A stretch of 6,991 nt of DNA from DATEEG01 sp035525055 (lineage in GTDB: Bacteria; Actinomycetota; Acidimicrobiia; Spongiisociales; ZC4RG35). The stretch is from assembly GCA_035525055.1 (NCBI GenBank), contig DATLEZ010000038.1, positions 1 through 6,991 of the forward strand, read 5' to 3'. Positions within the stretch are counted from its first letter, which is position 1. Every line of letters begins with the position of its first letter. Positions 6,464 through 6,991 of the stretch are shown here, one piece after another. A program made the translations under genes and the position numbers. The notes below the pieces were generated by a model, which saw only the letters and a list, made by a program, of their open reading frames with translations, ran no database searches and was not told where the DNA came from.

Positions 6464-6870
6464 CATGAACGAATTCGATGGCCTGCGCGGCTGGTTGGAC
6501 GAGGAGACGGCCGCTCACCGATTCAATGGAGTCGCCCTCGCCTGGCGTGACAGATGCGAGGTCTTCTCCTACTCGGGAGGGTTCGCCAACCGGGGTCATC
6601 GGGTGCCCGTCACCCTTGCGACCCGTTTCGGAATCGCCTCGGTGACGAAGATGATCACCGCTGTCGCCGCCCTCCGGCTGGTCGACAAGGGGTTGTTGTC
6701 AATCGATAGTCCCCTCATCGACGTCCTGCCACCTAGCCAGCACATTGCCGCTCTCGGCGGCGATCACACACTTCACCACGTCTTGTCGCACACCTCGGCG
6801 CTTCCGAACTACTTCAATGACGACGACCCAACCTGGGCATCGTGGATGTCATCTGAACCGCCCCGGGTTT

Positions 6871-6885
6871 TCTGGAGGCTCCAGA
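6871..6885. repeat. Perfect palindrome in the IS left end
   Basis: TCTGGAG and CTCCAGA are exact reverse complements around a single G. As RNA it would fold with about 5 pairs and a 5-base loop, followed by TTTT (6886-6889). It lies 17 bases inside the IS end and 18 bases before the transposase start. It could be a transposase or host protein site, or a weak terminator that blocks transcripts entering from outside. Confidence 0.6.
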
Positions 6886-6890
6886 TTTTG

Positions 6891-6895
6891 AGAGG
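6891..6895 (+). promoter_or_regulatory. Shine-Dalgarno site (AGAGG) of the IS3 orfA gene
   Basis: AGAGG stands 8 bases before the ATG at 6904; a second purine run (GGAG, 6898-6901) is too close to serve. It supports the chosen transposase start. Confidence 0.5.
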
Positions 6896-6903
6896 ATGGA
6901 GCC

Positions 6904-6991
6904 ATGACAGGATCGACACGTAGGAGATACCCGAAGGAGGTCCGGGAGCGGGCAGTGCGCCTGGTCTTCGATCACCAAGCTGAGTATCCGA
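6904..6991 (+). CDS. IS3-family transposase OrfA, first 29 codons
   Basis: The frame from the ATG at 6904 stays open to the right edge. It reads MTGSTRRRYPKEVRERAVRL and then VFDHQAEYP, the start of an IS3-type OrfA: a basic leader and the first helix of the HTH_Tnp_1 (PF01527) DNA-binding domain, where R-E-R-A-V-R-L/M-V is a common signature. In IS3 elements OrfA binds the ends, and a -1 frameshift joins it to OrfB, the DDE catalytic part, to make the full transposase; neither the shift site nor OrfB is in view. AGAGG lies 8 bases upstream. Its first codons overlap, in another frame, the tail of the disrupted hydrolase frame (stop at 6921-6923). The family call rests on 29 residues but is a familiar pattern. 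Confidence 0.8.
   Translation, partial: MTGSTRRRYPKEVRERAVRLVFDHQAEYP

Larger units (their letters stand above)
6465..6923 (+). pseudogene. Beta-lactamase-family serine hydrolase, N-terminal part only, cut by an IS
   Basis: The open frame begins as a serine hydrolase of the beta-lactamase/DD-peptidase fold (class C-like, PF00144 type). Residues 20-45 give the usual first strands (FNGVALAWRD, SYSGGFAN). FGIASVTKMITAVA (55-68) carries the S-x-x-K motif with Ser59 as nucleophile and Lys62. LRLVDKGLLSIDSPLIDVLP (70-89) and HHVLSHTSALPNYF (104-117) are typical. Native sequence ends near base 6853, after about 129 residues. The last ~22 codons, to the TAG at 6921-6923, are read through the end of an IS3-family element. 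The Y-x-N and the later KTG-like motifs are absent, so the product cannot be active; family members usually exceed 300 residues. The substrate cannot be told. No signal peptide is seen. The ATG has no Shine-Dalgarno site and follows directly on a hairpin. The rest of the gene may lie beyond the element. Confidence 0.85.
6854..6991 (+). mobile_element. Left end of an IS3-family insertion sequence (runs off the window)
   Basis: Homology to the serine hydrolase stops at about 6853. From 6854 the sequence begins TGAACCGCCCCGGGTTTT, of the TG-starting kind found at ends of actinobacterial IS3 elements as I recall them. It is followed by a short palindrome, a ribosome-binding site and the start of an orfA transposase gene. 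The three bases before it (ATC, 6851-6853) would be the target duplication if this element makes the 3-base copies common in the family. The right end is outside the window, so boundary, group and intactness cannot be settled here. Confidence 0.75.

Noticed and set aside
5717..6466. Minus-strand open frame of 249 codons opposite tyrS
   Set aside because: Antisense shadow of a conserved synthetase; no domain and no plausible start region.
1..6991. CRISPR array, tRNA/rRNA gene, defence or toxin-antitoxin system, or biosynthetic cluster
   Set aside because: No repeated spacer pattern, no cloverleaf or rRNA-like stretch, and no matching proteins; the coding space is filled by housekeeping genes plus one IS end.

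Overview
The window looks like a chromosomal piece of a high-GC actinobacterium (G+C about 60-65% by eye). It is mostly conserved housekeeping genes, with a damaged accessory edge at the right end. The lineage call rests on GTG starts, tight gene packing, start codons without Shine-Dalgarno sites behind TANNNT-type -10 boxes, and gene order. As I recall the Mycobacterium tuberculosis chromosome, pheS-pheT is followed by argCJBDFR-GH and, further on, by mpg next to tyrS. Here pheS-pheT-argF-mpg-tyrS looks like a collapsed version of that block. A deep branch such as Acidimicrobiia would fit, but the sequence alone does not prove it.

Layout. 1-236 (minus): the 5' part of a divergent gene, perhaps DinB/mycothiol-isomerase-like, that runs off the left edge. 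259-3686 (plus): pheS and pheT, the two subunits of phenylalanyl-tRNA synthetase, overlapping by ATGA. 3688-4581: argF, ornithine carbamoyltransferase, one base after pheT. 4644-5192 (or from 4602): a 3-methyladenine DNA glycosylase of the AAG/MPG family. 5243-6436: tyrS, with its own apparent short-leader promoter. 6465-6853: the first ~130 residues of a beta-lactamase-fold serine hydrolase, cut at about 6854 by the left end of an IS3-family insertion sequence. The first 29 codons of that element's transposase gene (from 6904) reach the right edge.

How the genes work together. pheS, pheT and argF are almost certainly one coupled operon, with mpg probably read from the same transcript. Products charge tRNA-Phe, make citrulline for arginine synthesis, and excise alkylated purines. 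tyrS appears to be transcribed separately. No gap without a gene exceeds 62 bases.

No new multi-gene system is visible. The points worth a second look are the altered signature motifs of TyrRS (TLGW for HIGH, KMSQS for KMSKS) and of ArgF (SVRTW for STRTR), the shared TAACCT-to-ATG arrangement before pheS and tyrS, the strong hairpin directly against the hydrolase start codon, and the IS junction itself.
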